This document shows, piece after piece, positions 1 to 9,246 of a DNA stretch of 64,000 bases. The DNA is from Kitasatospora sp044457565 (GTDB taxonomy: Bacteria > Actinomycetota > Actinomycetes > Streptomycetales > Streptomycetaceae), in NCBI RefSeq assembly GCF_044457565.1, contig NZ_JBITGZ010000016.1:62001-126000 (forward strand), given 5' to 3'. Position 1 is the stretch's first letter, and every line of letters begins with the position of its first letter. Under the pieces are notes generated by a model, which worked only from the letters and a program-made list of their open reading frames with translations, ran no database searches and was not told the origin of the DNA. The translations under genes were made by a program, and so were the position numbers.

Positions 1-1
1 C

Positions 2-1279
2 GGGAACCTCATCCCCGAGTGGAACGACCTGGCATACCGGGACGACTGGTCCGGCGCGATCGAGCGCCTGCACGCGACCAACAACTTCCCGGAGTTCACC
101 GGCCGCCTCTGCCCGGCTCCCTGCGAGTCGGCGTGCGTGCTCGGGATCAACCAGGACGCGGTGACCATCAAGAACGTCGAGGTCACCATCATCGACAAGG
201 CCTGGGACAACGGCGGCGTCACGCCGCAGGTCCCGGAGCGCCTGTCCGGCAAGACCGTGGCCGTCGTCGGCTCCGGCCCGGCCGGCCTCGCCGTCGCCCA
301 GCAGCTCACCCGGGCCGGGCACACGGTGGTGGTGTACGAGCGCGCCGACCGCATCGGCGGCCTGCTGCGCTACGGCATCCCCGAGTTCAAGATGGAGAAG
401 CGCCACATCAACCGCCGCGTCGAGCAGATGCGCGCGGAGGGCACCCGCTTCCGTACCGGCGTCAGCGTCGGCGAGGACATCACCGGCCAGCAGCTGCGCG
501 AGCGCTTCGACGCCGTCGTCGTCGCCGCCGGTGCCACCACCGCCCGCGACCTGCCCGTCCCCGGCCGGGAGCTCAAGGGCATCCACCAGGCGATGGAGTA
601 CCTGCCGCTGGCCAACAAGGTGCAGGAGGGCGACTTCGTCGAGACGCCCATCAGCGCCAAGGGCAAGCACGTCGTCGTCATCGGCGGCGGCGACACCGGC
701 GCCGACTGCCTCGGCACCGCGCTGCGCCAGGGGGCGGCCTCGGTCACCCAGCTGGAGATCATGCCGCGCCCCGGCGACGACCGGCCCACGGGCCAGCCGT
801 GGCCGACCATGCCGATGCTCTACAAGGTCACCTCCGCGCACGAGGAGGGCGGTGAGCGCGTGTACAGCGTGAACACCACCCACTTCACCGGCGACGAGGA
901 CGGCAACGTCCAGGAGCTCCACCTCGTCGAGGTCGAGTTCAAGGACGGCCGGTTCCAGCCGGTCGAGGGCACCGAGCGGTCCATCCCGGCCCAGCTCGTC
1001 ACCCTCGCCATGGGCTTCACCGGCACCGACACCGCCAACGGCCTGGTCGAGCAGCTCGGCGTCGACCTCGACGCCCGCGGCAACGTCAACCGGGACAGTG
1101 CCTTCGCCACCAACGTGGACGGCGTCTACGTCTGCGGTGACGCCGGCCGCGGCCAGTCGCTGATCGTCTGGGCCATCGCCGAGGGCCGTTCGGCCGCCGC
1201 CGCGGTGGACCGGTACCTTGGTGGCAGGACCGCCCTGCCCGCCCCGATCCGCCCCACGGACCGGCCGCTGGTGGTCTGA
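2..1279 (+). CDS. gltD: Glutamate synthase (NADPH) small subunit, 5'-truncated by window edge
   Basis: The reading frame is open from base 2 and 425 residues are visible; the start lies outside the window. GltD supplies electrons from NADPH through FAD to the large subunit GltB, which makes glutamate from glutamine and 2-oxoglutarate in the cytoplasm. Visible features are part of the cysteine cluster for [4Fe-4S] binding (C37, C41, C45 of the visible part, in a GRLCPAPCESAC context), a first Rossmann motif VVGSGPAG near residue 90, a second dinucleotide-binding motif VIGGGDTG near 225, and a C-terminal VCGDAGRG flavin-contact motif. gltB is expected just upstream, as in S. coelicolor. A first in-frame ATG at 137 is internal and is not the start. 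Identity is very secure. Confidence 0.97.
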   Translation, partial: GNLIPEWNDLAYRDDWSGAIERLHATNNFPEFTGRLCPAPCESACVLGINQDAVTIKNVEVTIIDKAWDNGGVTPQVPERLSGKTVAVVGSGPAGLAVAQQLTRAGHTVVVYERADRIGGLLRYGIPEFKMEKRHINRRVEQMRAEGTRFRTGVSVGEDITGQQLRERFDAVVVAAGATTARDLPVPGRELKGIHQAMEYLPLANKVQEGDFVETPISAKGKHVVVIGGGDTGADCLGTALRQGAASVTQLEIMPRPGDDRPTGQPWPTMPMLYKVTSAHEEGGERVYSVNTTHFTGDEDGNVQELHLVEVEFKDGRFQPVEGTERSIPAQLVTLAMGFTGTDTANGLVEQLGVDLDARGNVNRDSAFATNVDGVYVCGDAGRGQSLIVWAIAEGRSAAAAVDRYLGGRTALPAPIRPTDRPLVV

Positions 1280-1344
1280 CCCGCTCGGACCGCCCCCCGG
1301 TGGTCCGAGCCGCACGGACCGCCCCCACGGTGGTCCGCCCCGAA
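1257..1344 (+). repeat. Three tandem ~29-bp direct repeats, each a small hairpin, at the gltD 3' end
   Basis: Units begin at 1257, 1286 and 1315. Each starts CGGACC and carries GGTCCG (GGTCTG in unit 1) about 16-17 bases later, so units 2 and 3 can fold as hairpins with 6-bp arms. Unit 1 overlaps the last codons and stop of gltD. They probably act together as a terminator region for the glt operon; the tandem duplication itself is unusual. Confidence 0.6.
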
Positions 1345-1416
1345 CGCCCGGCACCGCATTCGCCGGGTTGCACGAACCGCTGCCCCCGCCAGCGTCGCCG
1401 GGCCTACGCGGTACCA

Positions 1417-1456
1417 GGCGCCTGCCCTCTCCCCGACCAAGCTGAGGGCAGGCGCC
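1417..1456. terminator. Perfect 13-bp stem hairpin between gltD and the XRE gene
   Basis: Arms GGCGCCTGCCCTC (1417-1429) and GAGGGCAGGCGCC (1444-1456) are perfectly complementary around a 14-base loop. There is no T-tract, as is usual in streptomycetes. It is either the final terminator of the glt operon or a leader structure of the XRE gene that starts 120 bases downstream. Confidence 0.7.
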
Positions 1457-1575
1457 AATCGCGTGTTCCGCCCCCGTGTTCTACCCCGCGGTAGGTACCG
1501 GATGTCAGCGCCAGGTGGCAGACTGCCGCCCGACGGCCGGGGGCGGCGGTACGGGTAGCGGCGGAGGTGCGCACG

Positions 1576-2442
1576 ATGAGCACGACCCAGACGGGCGGCG
1601 GGACGACGGTGCGGAGGCTGGTGCTGGGATCCCAGCTCCGCCGGCTGCGCGAGGCCCGGGGGGTGACACGCGAACAGGCCGGGTACTCGATCCGGGCCTC
1701 CGAGTCCAAGATCAGCCGGATGGAGCTCGGCCGGGTCGGCTTCAAGGAACGCGACGTCGCCGACCTCCTCACCCTCTACGGCATACACGACGACACCGAG
1801 CGCGCCATCCTGCTCGCCCTCGTCCGCGAGGCCAACACCGCCTCCTGGTGGCACGGTTACGGCGCCATCCTGCCCTCCTGGTTCCAGACCTACCTGGGCC
1901 TGGAGGAGGCCGCCACCACCATCCAGAGCTACGAGGTGCAGCTCGTCCCCGGCCTGCTGCAGACCGCCGACTACGCCCGCGCCGTGATCACCCTCGGCAA
2001 CCACGGCGCCACCCCCGACGAGGTCGAACGCCGGGTGGAGGTACGGCTGCGGCGCCAGCAACTGCTCACGGCCGAGCTACCGCCACGGGTGGTCGCCGTG
2101 ATCGACGAGGCCGCGCTGCGCCGGCCCTGGGGCAGCGCCGAGGTGATGCGCGGACAGCTCGACCGGCTCGCCGCCCTGACCGAACTGCCCGCCGTGGAAC
2201 TGCACATCCTGCCGCTGGGCGCCGGCGTGCAGACCGCCGAGACCGGCGCCTTCTCGATGCTCACCTTCGCCGAACCCGACCTGTCCGACGTCGTCTACCT
2301 GGAGCAGTTCACCAGCGCCCTCTACCTGGACAAGCCCGAGGACGTCGCCGAGTACGGCGAGGCGATGCGCCGGCTCACCGCCGACAGCCTGACGCCCGAC
2401 CGGGCGGCCGCGCTGCTGGCCGCCATCCGCCGGGACCTCTGA
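1576..2442 (+). CDS. XRE-family HTH regulator with DUF5753 domain
   Basis: 288 residues. An N-terminal helix-turn-helix (about residues 10-65, LGSQLRRLREARGVTREQAG followed by SESKISRMELGR) precedes a DUF5753 domain (about 95-285, containing the typical PGLLQTADYARAVI and VVYLEQ motifs). This is the architecture of the WhiJ-like regulators that are abundant in Streptomyces. The ATG at 1576 is preferred because GGAGGT lies 9 bases upstream; a GTG at 1567 overlaps that Shine-Dalgarno sequence. Such genes usually have a small DUF397 partner next to them; none is visible here, so this one is solitary. It is convergent with the ArsR-type gene, 22 bases apart. The regulatory target is unknown. Confidence 0.9.
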   Translation: MSTTQTGGGTTVRRLVLGSQLRRLREARGVTREQAGYSIRASESKISRMELGRVGFKERDVADLLTLYGIHDDTERAILLALVREANTASWWHGYGAILPSWFQTYLGLEEAATTIQSYEVQLVPGLLQTADYARAVITLGNHGATPDEVERRVEVRLRRQQLLTAELPPRVVAVIDEAALRRPWGSAEVMRGQLDRLAALTELPAVELHILPLGAGVQTAETGAFSMLTFAEPDLSDVVYLEQFTSALYLDKPEDVAEYGEAMRRLTADSLTPDRAAALLAAIRRDL

Positions 2443-2464
2443 CGCCACGGCGGGCGCCGCCGCC

Positions 2465-3460
2465 TCACGGCGCGCCCGCCTCCAGCAACGCCTGCGCCAG
2501 CGCCGTCCGCACGTACAGCACCGTACGGCCCGAGCGGTGCCGCACCAGCAACCCCGCCGCGTGCAACGCCGACAGATGATGCGACACGTTCGGCGCCGAC
2601 AGACCCGTCCGCAGCGCCAGTTCGGTCGTCGAAGCCGGCGACTCCAACTCCGCCAGCAGCAACGCCCGCCCCCGCCCCAGCACCCCCGCCAACGCCCGCG
2701 GCACCACCGCACCGCCCTCCCACAACGTCGCCACCCCACGCGGCGCGTACACCAGCCCAGGCTGCGCCACGCCGTCCGTCTGCAACACCGCCCCCGGCCA
2801 CACGAACACCGACGGCACCAGCACCAGCCCCCGCCCGCCCACCAGCCGCTGCGCACTGTCGTAGCGCCGCTGCGCCAGCGTCATCCGCCCCTCGGACCAG
2901 CTCACCTTCGGATGCAGCCCCTCGAACAGCGCGGCCGGCCCGCCCACCGCCATCTTCCGCGCCCGGTACAGGATCTCGCCCTCCGCCAGCCGCTCGATCC
3001 GCGCCCAGAACGGCTCGACGGCCGCCTCCCAGTACGCGCCCACCTCAGCCGTCAGCCGGGCCAGCCCCGCCACCGGATCCGCCCGCAGCCGCTCCACCAG
3101 CGGCGGCAGCGGCCGCGCCAGCGGTTCGAGGTCCGCCACCACACTCCGCGGCGCGGTTGCGGCCAGCGCCGCCAGCTCCGCCGCCATCCCGTCGGCGGTG
3201 GCCGCCGGGACCGGCGTCAGGAAGTCCGGCAGGTGCCAGGCCGGCATCGGGACCAGCTGCGACAGCAGCTCGTAGCGCACCCCGCCGGCCGCCAGCCGCT
3301 CCCTGGCCTGCCGGACCCACGGCAGATGCACCGCCCGCGACCCCGGGTCCTTGAGCACCTGAACGCTCGTCACCACCTCCAGCAGCCGCGAGCGGGCGAA
3401 CCGCGTCGCCGCCACGTCCTGCGCCGAGAAGTCCAGCGTGAGCACTACGTCCTCCCTCAA
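2465..3460 (-). CDS. ArsR-type winged-helix regulator (DUF5937-like N-terminus)
   Basis: 331 residues, far longer than classical ArsR proteins (about 100). The winged helix is at the C-terminus (about residues 265-325: STTELALRTGLSAPNVSHHL, then a wing ending RSGRTVLYVRT). The N-terminal two thirds match the actinobacterial DUF5937-type regulators, which begin LTLDFSAQDVA and carry a DLEPLARPLPP-like segment. No metal-binding cysteine pair typical of ArsR/SmtB sensors is present, so the ligand is probably organic. The gene is divergent from the MFS exporter at 3588 across a 127-bp gap, the classic layout of a local repressor with its efflux pump. An alternative start is the GTG five codons in (VLTLDFSA). 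Confidence 0.88.
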   Translation of the reverse strand: MREDVVLTLDFSAQDVAATRFARSRLLEVVTSVQVLKDPGSRAVHLPWVRQARERLAAGGVRYELLSQLVPMPAWHLPDFLTPVPAATADGMAAELAALAATAPRSVVADLEPLARPLPPLVERLRADPVAGLARLTAEVGAYWEAAVEPFWARIERLAEGEILYRARKMAVGGPAALFEGLHPKVSWSEGRMTLAQRRYDSAQRLVGGRGLVLVPSVFVWPGAVLQTDGVAQPGLVYAPRGVATLWEGGAVVPRALAGVLGRGRALLLAELESPASTTELALRTGLSAPNVSHHLSALHAAGLLVRHRSGRTVLYVRTALAQALLEAGAP

Positions 3461-3587
3461 GAGCCGACGGTGAAACCCGGCGCCGCGGCCCGCCGGCGAA
3501 CCACCGACCCCCGACCGCCAGGGCGCCGACGATTCCAGCAGGACGAAATCCCTGGGCGAGGACGATCATCGCCGGAAGGCTCGTCCC

Positions 3588-4931
3588 ATGACCAGCGCGA
3601 CGCTCACCCCCGTCCGGGACCGCCTCGGCCTGCCGGACACCACCGGCCGCCGCAACCTCGTCGGCGCCCACCTGATCGACAGCCTCGGCACCGGCCTGCT
3701 GCTCGCCTTCACCGTCGTCTACTTCGCCCGCACCACCACCCTCACCATCGCCGCCATCGGCGCCGCCATCACCCTGGCCCGGCTGCTCGCCCTGCCGACC
3801 GCGATCGTCACCGGCCCGCTGATCGACCGCTACGGCCCGCGCGCCGTCTCCGCCGTCGGCAACGGCCTCTCCGTCCTCGCGTACGGCGGCTTCCTGCTCG
3901 CCCAACAGGCCTGGCAGATCGTCCTGGTGGCCTGGCTCGCCCAGGTCGGCGCCGTCGCCTACTGGACCTCCAGCACCGGGCTGGTCGTGCTCGCCGCCGA
4001 GGGCGGCGAACGCACCCGCTGGTTCGCCCTCGTCCAGACCCTGCGCAACGCCGGACTCGGCATCGGCGGCGCACTCGGCTCCCTGCTCGTCGCCACCGCA
4101 GGCACCACCGGACTGCGCGCCCTGGTCGCGCTCAACGCCCTCAGCTACCTCGCCGCCACCGCCCTGCTCACCACCTGGCGGCCACGGCCGGCACAGCGGG
4201 CCGAGCCCGCACGGGCCGCACGGCCGGCCGAGGCGGCACCGGACGAGGCGCCGGGCGGCGGCAGCTACGGCACCGTCCTGCGCGACGGCCGATACCTGCT
4301 GCTGGTCGCCATCAACCTCTGCTCGGTCTTCGGCTCGATGATCCTCAGCATGCTGCTGGCCGTCTACCTCACCGAGGGCCTGCACCAGCAGGCCTGGGTG
4401 GCCGGCTCACTCCTGGTGCTCAACGGCGTGCAGGTGGTGCTGACCCAGAGCGTGGTCGCCCGCCGCCTGGAGCGCCACCGGACCACCCGGATCCTGGCCG
4501 CCGCCTCGCTCGTCAACGCCCTGGCCTTCGGCCTCTTCGCCGCACTCGCCGCCGCCCCCGGCTGGGCCGTCCTGGCCGGCCTCTACGCCGCGATGTTCCT
4601 GTTCAACGTCGCCGAGACGATGGCGACCCCGTACGCCGAGGACCTCAGCGTCGCCCTCGCCCGCCCCGGGATGCGCGGCCGCTACCTGGCCGTCTACCAG
4701 CTCTCCTGGAACACCGGGCAGGCCCTCGCACCCGCCCTGCTCACCCTGCTGCTCGCCCGCGGCGCGGCCCTGCCCTGGGCCTTCCTCGCCCTGCTGGCGG
4801 TGGCCGCCGTCCCCGCGCTGCTCCTGCTCGAACGCCTCGCCGGCACCGCCGCCGACCGCCCGGCCGCCGCGCGTACCGGCGCCCCCGCCGACGCCCCGGC
4901 CGGCACCCTGGCGCCGGCCGGGGCACCCTGA
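3588..4931 (+). CDS. MFS transporter (drug/metabolite exporter)
   Basis: 447 residues with about twelve hydrophobic segments and the loop 2-3 motif A-like GPLIDRYGPR near residue 75. Two six-helix halves are separated by a charged linker near residues 200-225. The C-terminal 30 residues are Ala/Pro rich. GGAAGG at 3573-3578 is a good Shine-Dalgarno for the ATG at 3588. The divergent ArsR-type gene is the probable regulator. The substrate cannot be told from the sequence; the family (MFS_1/enterobactin exporter-like) mostly exports small molecules by proton antiport. Confidence 0.9.
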   Translation: MTSATLTPVRDRLGLPDTTGRRNLVGAHLIDSLGTGLLLAFTVVYFARTTTLTIAAIGAAITLARLLALPTAIVTGPLIDRYGPRAVSAVGNGLSVLAYGGFLLAQQAWQIVLVAWLAQVGAVAYWTSSTGLVVLAAEGGERTRWFALVQTLRNAGLGIGGALGSLLVATAGTTGLRALVALNALSYLAATALLTTWRPRPAQRAEPARAARPAEAAPDEAPGGGSYGTVLRDGRYLLLVAINLCSVFGSMILSMLLAVYLTEGLHQQAWVAGSLLVLNGVQVVLTQSVVARRLERHRTTRILAAASLVNALAFGLFAALAAAPGWAVLAGLYAAMFLFNVAETMATPYAEDLSVALARPGMRGRYLAVYQLSWNTGQALAPALLTLLLARGAALPWAFLALLAVAAVPALLLLERLAGTAADRPAAARTGAPADAPAGTLAPAGAP

Positions 4932-4945
4932 CCTCCGCACACCGC

Positions 4946-4983
4946 GCGGGGTCCGGGCGGAGCACTCCCCGCCCGGACCCCGC
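4946..4983. terminator. Bidirectional terminator between MFS and 5'-nucleotidase genes
   Basis: Perfect 15-bp stem, GCGGGGTCCGGGCGG (4946-4960) with its complement at 4969-4983 and an 8-base loop. It sits in the 62-bp gap between two convergent genes. Confidence 0.85.
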
Positions 4984-4993
4984 ACCGGCCCGG

Positions 4994-6817
4994 TCAGTCC
5001 TGGAACACCGGCACCCCGGCCCGCACCAGACGCCAGGAGCCACCCGCGAAGTCCGCCGGGTCGATGACACCCTTCGCCTTCACCCAGGCGATCATCGTGT
5101 TGCGGATCTCGTCCGAGTTCGCCCACACCTTGGTCGCCGCCGCGACATGCGGGAAGTTACCGCCGCCGTTCGCCCGGTAGTTGTTCACCGCCAGCACGAA
5201 CTGCGCCGCCGGGTCGACCGGCTTGCCCTCGAAGGACAGGTTGACGATCCGCGAACCGACCGGCTGCGCGATGTCGATGTCGTACGACACCCCGTACACC
5301 GAGTCGAAGTTGTAGTCCGGCGTGCTCTGCTGGTTGGTCAGCGTCGCCCGGTCGACCGGCGCACCCGGGGCGAGCTGCGCGAAGTACTTCGCCGAGAACT
5401 CCAGATAGTCCTTGATCTGGGCACCCGTCAGGACCCGGGCCTCCAGGGTGTTCTCGTAGATGTACAGCCCCGCCGCGTCCCGCAGCTTCACCTGCCCCGC
5501 CGGAATCAGCGCCGTACGGTTGAACGGAGCCGCCTGCGCCAGCACCGGCAGGTTCGCGTACGTCGTCGACGCCAGCGCGGCCTTCACCGCGTCCGCCTGC
5601 ACCCGCCCGATCAGGTCGATGATCGGCGTGTCCCGGAACCGGGACTCCGCGATCGACAGCTCCGCCTTACAGGTGCCGATCACCTGGTTGACGTACTCCA
5701 CGACCTTCTTGTGCTGGTCCGCCAGCGCGTTCACGATCTCCCGGTCCTCCGGCACCGTGTTGGAGTTCAGCACCCGGGAGGAGAGCGAGACCAGCTTCCA
5801 GACACCCTGGTCGAACTCCACCTCGAAGTCGAAGCAGGTCAGCCGCTGGCCCCAGCACAGCGGCTCGGAGAGCACCACGTTCCGGCCGGTCTCCCGGTTC
5901 ACGATCAGCCGCTGCGCGACCTCCTTGTGGGTGTGGCCCACCAGCACCGCGTCGATGCCCGGCACGCCGGCCGCCATCTCACCCGACGCGTCCTCCGGCC
6001 ACGGCAGCTGGTCGCCGTACGTGGTCGGCTCGTCGATGCCCGAGTGCGCCGACACCACCACGATGTCCGCGCCGGCCGCCTTCATCCGCGGCACGTACTT
6101 CTTCGCCATCTCCACGATGCCGGGGAAGACCATCTTGCCGGCGACGTTCGCCTTGTCCCAGATCGCGATGCCCGGGTTGGTCAGCCCCAGGATGCCCACC
6201 TTCAGCGGACGGCCGCCGCCCAGGTGCAGCTCCTTGATCACGTACGGGGTGAACGCCGGCTTCTCGTTCTTGGCGTGCAGCGCGTTGGCGCCCAGCAGCG
6301 GGAAGTCCAGCTGCTCCTCGAACGCCCGCAGCGTCTCGATGCCGTAGTTGAACTCGTGGTTGCCGAGTGCCGCCGCGTCGTAGCCCATCAGGTTCATCGC
6401 GAGCGCCATCGGGTGCTCGGGGGCCTCGTCGGCGTCCGTCGCGATCGGGTCCACCCGCGCGTAGTAGTACGTCAGCTGGGTGCCCTGGATGATGTCGCCG
6501 GCGTCGATCAGCAGGGTACGGTCCCAGCCCTTCTCCTCGCGGACCTGGTTGGCCAGCGTCGAGATCTTGGCGAGGCCGACGTCGTTGTGCGCCTGGTCGG
6601 CGTAGACCTTGTCGGTGAAGTAGTCCCAGTTGAGCACCCGGCCGTGCAGGTCGGTGGTGCCCATCACGGTGAAGGCCTGCTTCTTGGGGCCCTTCCTGGC
6701 GGGCTTCGCCTCCTGGCCGGCGGCCGCCGCAGGGGTCGCGGCGAGGCCGCCGGCCAGGGCGGCACCGGCCGCCGTCGCGGCGGAGCGGCTGACGAAGTCA
6801 CGGCGGTTCAGGGGCAT
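4994..6817 (-). CDS. Tat-exported bifunctional metallophosphatase / 5'-nucleotidase
   Basis: 607 residues. The N-terminus MPLNRRDFVSRSAATAAGAA is a twin-arginine signal, so the enzyme is exported folded. The calcineurin-like metallophosphatase domain carries TDLHGR, the GD of IDAGDII, LGNHEF, a metal-binding SAHSG and GHTH, all the metal ligands. The C-terminal 5_nucleotid_C domain has the substrate loop NNYRANGGGNFP. The family hydrolyses 5'-nucleotides or 2',3'-cyclic nucleotides to nucleosides and phosphate outside the cell. The ATG at 6817 is chosen because CTGGAG lies 8 bases upstream and it places the RR motif at the N-terminus; the frame is open up to 6946 but that extension lacks any signal. 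Confidence 0.93.
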   Translation of the reverse strand: MPLNRRDFVSRSAATAAGAALAGGLAATPAAAAGQEAKPARKGPKKQAFTVMGTTDLHGRVLNWDYFTDKVYADQAHNDVGLAKISTLANQVREEKGWDRTLLIDAGDIIQGTQLTYYYARVDPIATDADEAPEHPMALAMNLMGYDAAALGNHEFNYGIETLRAFEEQLDFPLLGANALHAKNEKPAFTPYVIKELHLGGGRPLKVGILGLTNPGIAIWDKANVAGKMVFPGIVEMAKKYVPRMKAAGADIVVVSAHSGIDEPTTYGDQLPWPEDASGEMAAGVPGIDAVLVGHTHKEVAQRLIVNRETGRNVVLSEPLCWGQRLTCFDFEVEFDQGVWKLVSLSSRVLNSNTVPEDREIVNALADQHKKVVEYVNQVIGTCKAELSIAESRFRDTPIIDLIGRVQADAVKAALASTTYANLPVLAQAAPFNRTALIPAGQVKLRDAAGLYIYENTLEARVLTGAQIKDYLEFSAKYFAQLAPGAPVDRATLTNQQSTPDYNFDSVYGVSYDIDIAQPVGSRIVNLSFEGKPVDPAAQFVLAVNNYRANGGGNFPHVAAATKVWANSDEIRNTMIAWVKAKGVIDPADFAGGSWRLVRAGVPVFQD

Positions 6818-6991
6818 GGGACGACTCCAGGTGGGGACTGCGGACGGACGCAGACGGACCGTCAACGGTATCGACGCGCGTAGCGGAACGCGCGTAGAAG
6901 TCTGCCCCGACAAGGCCCGGCCCCGATACCCCCCGAGCGTTTCCAACAGGTGAGATCTTGGCGACTCCCCGGTGCCGGCCCTGAGCCGCGA

Positions 6992-7615
6992 TCAGTCCAG
7001 CGCCCCCGCCATCCGCGCCACCTCCCGGCCCAGCAGCACCGACGGATCCTCCCCGCCCGGCGCCCAGCGCTGCCAGGTACGGGCCCGCAGATAGCCCGCC
7101 ACGGCCAGCGGCAGCTCCTCCCGCACCACCCGCCCGGCCACCCGCAGCGCCTCCCCGCACTCCTCGCCCTGCCTGCCCTGCTCGCCCGCCGCCTCCGGCG
7201 CGCGGCACGCCAGGCCCGCCACCCGCTCCAGCAACTCCGCCACCCCGGCCGCACCGGGCAGCGCCAAGCCCTCCAGATACCGCGTCAGCTCCTCCAGGCC
7301 CGCCCGCAGCTCCCCGCCGGCCGGCTCACCGCCCACAGGCCGCGCGGCGACGGGCGCGCCCGTAACAGGCTCAGCGCCTACGGGCTCAGCGGAGACCGGC
7401 GCACCCGCCACCGGCAGCCCCGCGCCCCCCGCCCCGCCGGCCCCCGGCCCCGGCACCAACAGCGCACCCACGCCGTACAGACCCGCCACCACCCCCGGCC
7501 ACCAGGACCCCGCCACCCCCGTGAAATGCAGCACCAGCCCGACCGCGCCCCCCACACAGCCCGCCAGATTGCGCCCCGACTCCAAGTACCCCAACACCCG
7601 GCTACTGATAGCCAC
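6992..7615 (-). CDS. Small membrane protein of the VWA module (function unknown)
   Basis: 207 residues from a GTG at 7615, which overlaps the 3' end of the SBP-VWA gene by 14 bases, so the two are translationally coupled; GAGGAG lies just upstream. Two hydrophobic segments (about residues 15-35 and 38-55) are followed by a long Ala/Gly/Val-rich linker (about 60-100) and a helical soluble C-terminal domain (LEELTRYLEGLAL...). The two-helix start plus a helical tail is faintly reminiscent of XpaC-type proteins that occur with TelA, but I cannot support that assignment. It is the last gene of a three-gene envelope module. Confidence 0.75.
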   Translation of the reverse strand: MAISSRVLGYLESGRNLAGCVGGAVGLVLHFTGVAGSWWPGVVAGLYGVGALLVPGPGAGGAGGAGLPVAGAPVSAEPVGAEPVTGAPVAARPVGGEPAGGELRAGLEELTRYLEGLALPGAAGVAELLERVAGLACRAPEAAGEQGRQGEECGEALRVAGRVVREELPLAVAGYLRARTWQRWAPGGEDPSVLLGREVARMAGALD

Positions 7616-9233
7616 GGATCTCCTCGAACGCACCGTCCAGCGACCCCGTCCCGTCGAACAGCTTCCCGCCCGTCACCTCCGCGATCCCCTGCAACTGCCC
7701 CTTCGCCGCATCCCCGAACAAGATCGGGAACACCGGCACCGCCCGCTGCGAAGCCGGCAACCCCTGATAGAACGCCTTGAAGTCGGCATCCGACGCGCCC
7801 TCGTTGCTCTCCCCGTCCGTCATCAGCACGATCGAGGTGAACCGGTCATCCTTCGCCGCCGACTCCTGACGCTCCACCACCCGATACGCCTCCTCCAACG
7901 AGCTGTACACCGCCGTACCGCCATCCGCCGCCAACCCCCGCACATCCGCGTCGATCGCCGCCAACTCCGCCCGCGAACCCCCCGCCGGCACCACATGCGT
8001 CCGCGTCGACTTCACCACCGAAGCGAAGGAGATCAGCGTCACCTCCTCCCGATCCCGGAACCGGCGCACCCCCCGGGTGTCGTCCACCCCCGTCAACCGG
8101 CCCATCGCCCCCTTCAGCGACGCCAACCGGTCACCCCTCATCGAACCCGAGGTGTCCAGCACATACACCGTCCGCGACGGCCGCCGCAGCTCGTTCTGGT
8201 ACGACGCGAGCAACCCGTCCGCCACCGCCCGACTCCCCGGGAACGGCAACTCCCGCCGCCGATCCGCCGGCAACCCCGCCGCCGCGGCCACCCCCGCCCC
8301 CACCGGCCGCCGCAGCGTCGACTCCGAGATCCGCCGCTGCACATCCTCCCGCAACAGATACGACGTCAACCGCTCGAACGAATCCCGCTCCCGCTGACCC
8401 GACGACGCCAACAACGCCAACGGATAGTCCGCCGACACCACCCCGTCCGCCGGCCGCACCACCGTCAACTGCGCATCCGCCGGCAACGTCCGGTTCAACG
8501 ACAACAACACCGACTCGTAGTTCACCAGCGCTCCCACCCGCCCCGGCTCCGCCCGCGCATACGCCTGCGCCAACCACCCCGACGAACCCGAAGTGAGCTT
8601 CTGACCCGCGAAGAACCGCTTCAACGACGGCTGCGCCCTCTGCACATCCGCATCCGTCAACGCCGAATTCGCCCCCGAGAACGCCGACGCCACCGCCACC
8701 AACGTCGAGAAGCCCGAGTTCGACCGCGACGGATCCGCCATCCCGTACGCCAGCCGGCCCGTCGAAGCCGCATCCGCGACCTGCGCCCACGTCACCTTCG
8801 AACCATCGCCCCAGCCCAGATCCGCCAGCACCGAGGAACGCACCCCCACCGCCACCGGCGACACCATCACCGGAGTCTCCGAGAGCAGCTTCGCCTTCCC
8901 GCCCTCATCAAGGCGCAGATAGTGATCGGACGGGAACCACACCGCGTCGTACCGGCCGTCCGCCCGCCCCGCCGCCACCGCGTCCGCACCGTCCAGCGAA
9001 CCCGTCCACTCGAACTGGACGGTGATCCCCGTCGCCTTCCTCGCCTCCTCCAACACCGGTGCCATGTCCTGAAGTTCACTACCGGCCAACACCCGCAGCA
9101 CCCCCGGCTGCGCCGTCGTCGACACCACGCCCGTGGGCCTGGGCACCGGCGCGGGGGAGGAGGTGCACCCCGCCACCAGCAACGCCAGCCCCGCGACCAG
9201 CACCCGCCCACCCGTACCCGAGAGCCGTCCCAT
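7602..9233 (-). CDS. Lipoprotein: solute-binding domain fused to von Willebrand factor A domain
   Basis: 543 residues. The signal ends in the lipobox LVAGC (C23), so it is a membrane-anchored surface protein. Residues about 45-310 look like a type II periplasmic solute-binding fold (LRVLAGSELQDMAPVLEEA, YDAVWFPSDHYL, NYESVLLSL). Residues about 350-543 are a VWA domain with a complete MIDAS metal site: D360-x-S362-x-S364, T440 and D473. VWA domains bind protein partners through the MIDAS metal. Start: ATG 9233 with GAGGGGG upstream, 13 bases after the previous gene's stop. The fusion links ligand sensing with protein adhesion, but the ligand is unknown. Confidence 0.88.
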   Translation of the reverse strand: MGRLSGTGGRVLVAGLALLVAGCTSSPAPVPRPTGVVSTTAQPGVLRVLAGSELQDMAPVLEEARKATGITVQFEWTGSLDGADAVAAGRADGRYDAVWFPSDHYLRLDEGGKAKLLSETPVMVSPVAVGVRSSVLADLGWGDGSKVTWAQVADAASTGRLAYGMADPSRSNSGFSTLVAVASAFSGANSALTDADVQRAQPSLKRFFAGQKLTSGSSGWLAQAYARAEPGRVGALVNYESVLLSLNRTLPADAQLTVVRPADGVVSADYPLALLASSGQRERDSFERLTSYLLREDVQRRISESTLRRPVGAGVAAAAGLPADRRRELPFPGSRAVADGLLASYQNELRRPSRTVYVLDTSGSMRGDRLASLKGAMGRLTGVDDTRGVRRFRDREEVTLISFASVVKSTRTHVVPAGGSRAELAAIDADVRGLAADGGTAVYSSLEEAYRVVERQESAAKDDRFTSIVLMTDGESNEGASDADFKAFYQGLPASQRAVPVFPILFGDAAKGQLQGIAEVTGGKLFDGTGSLDGAFEEIRGYQ

Positions 9234-9246
9234 CACAGCCACCCCC

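Noticed and set aside
2537..6883. 1,448-codon plus-strand open frame
   Set aside because: Spans four real genes on both strands and is Arg/Pro-rich without any motif; the ArsR, MFS and 5'-nucleotidase genes explain the region.
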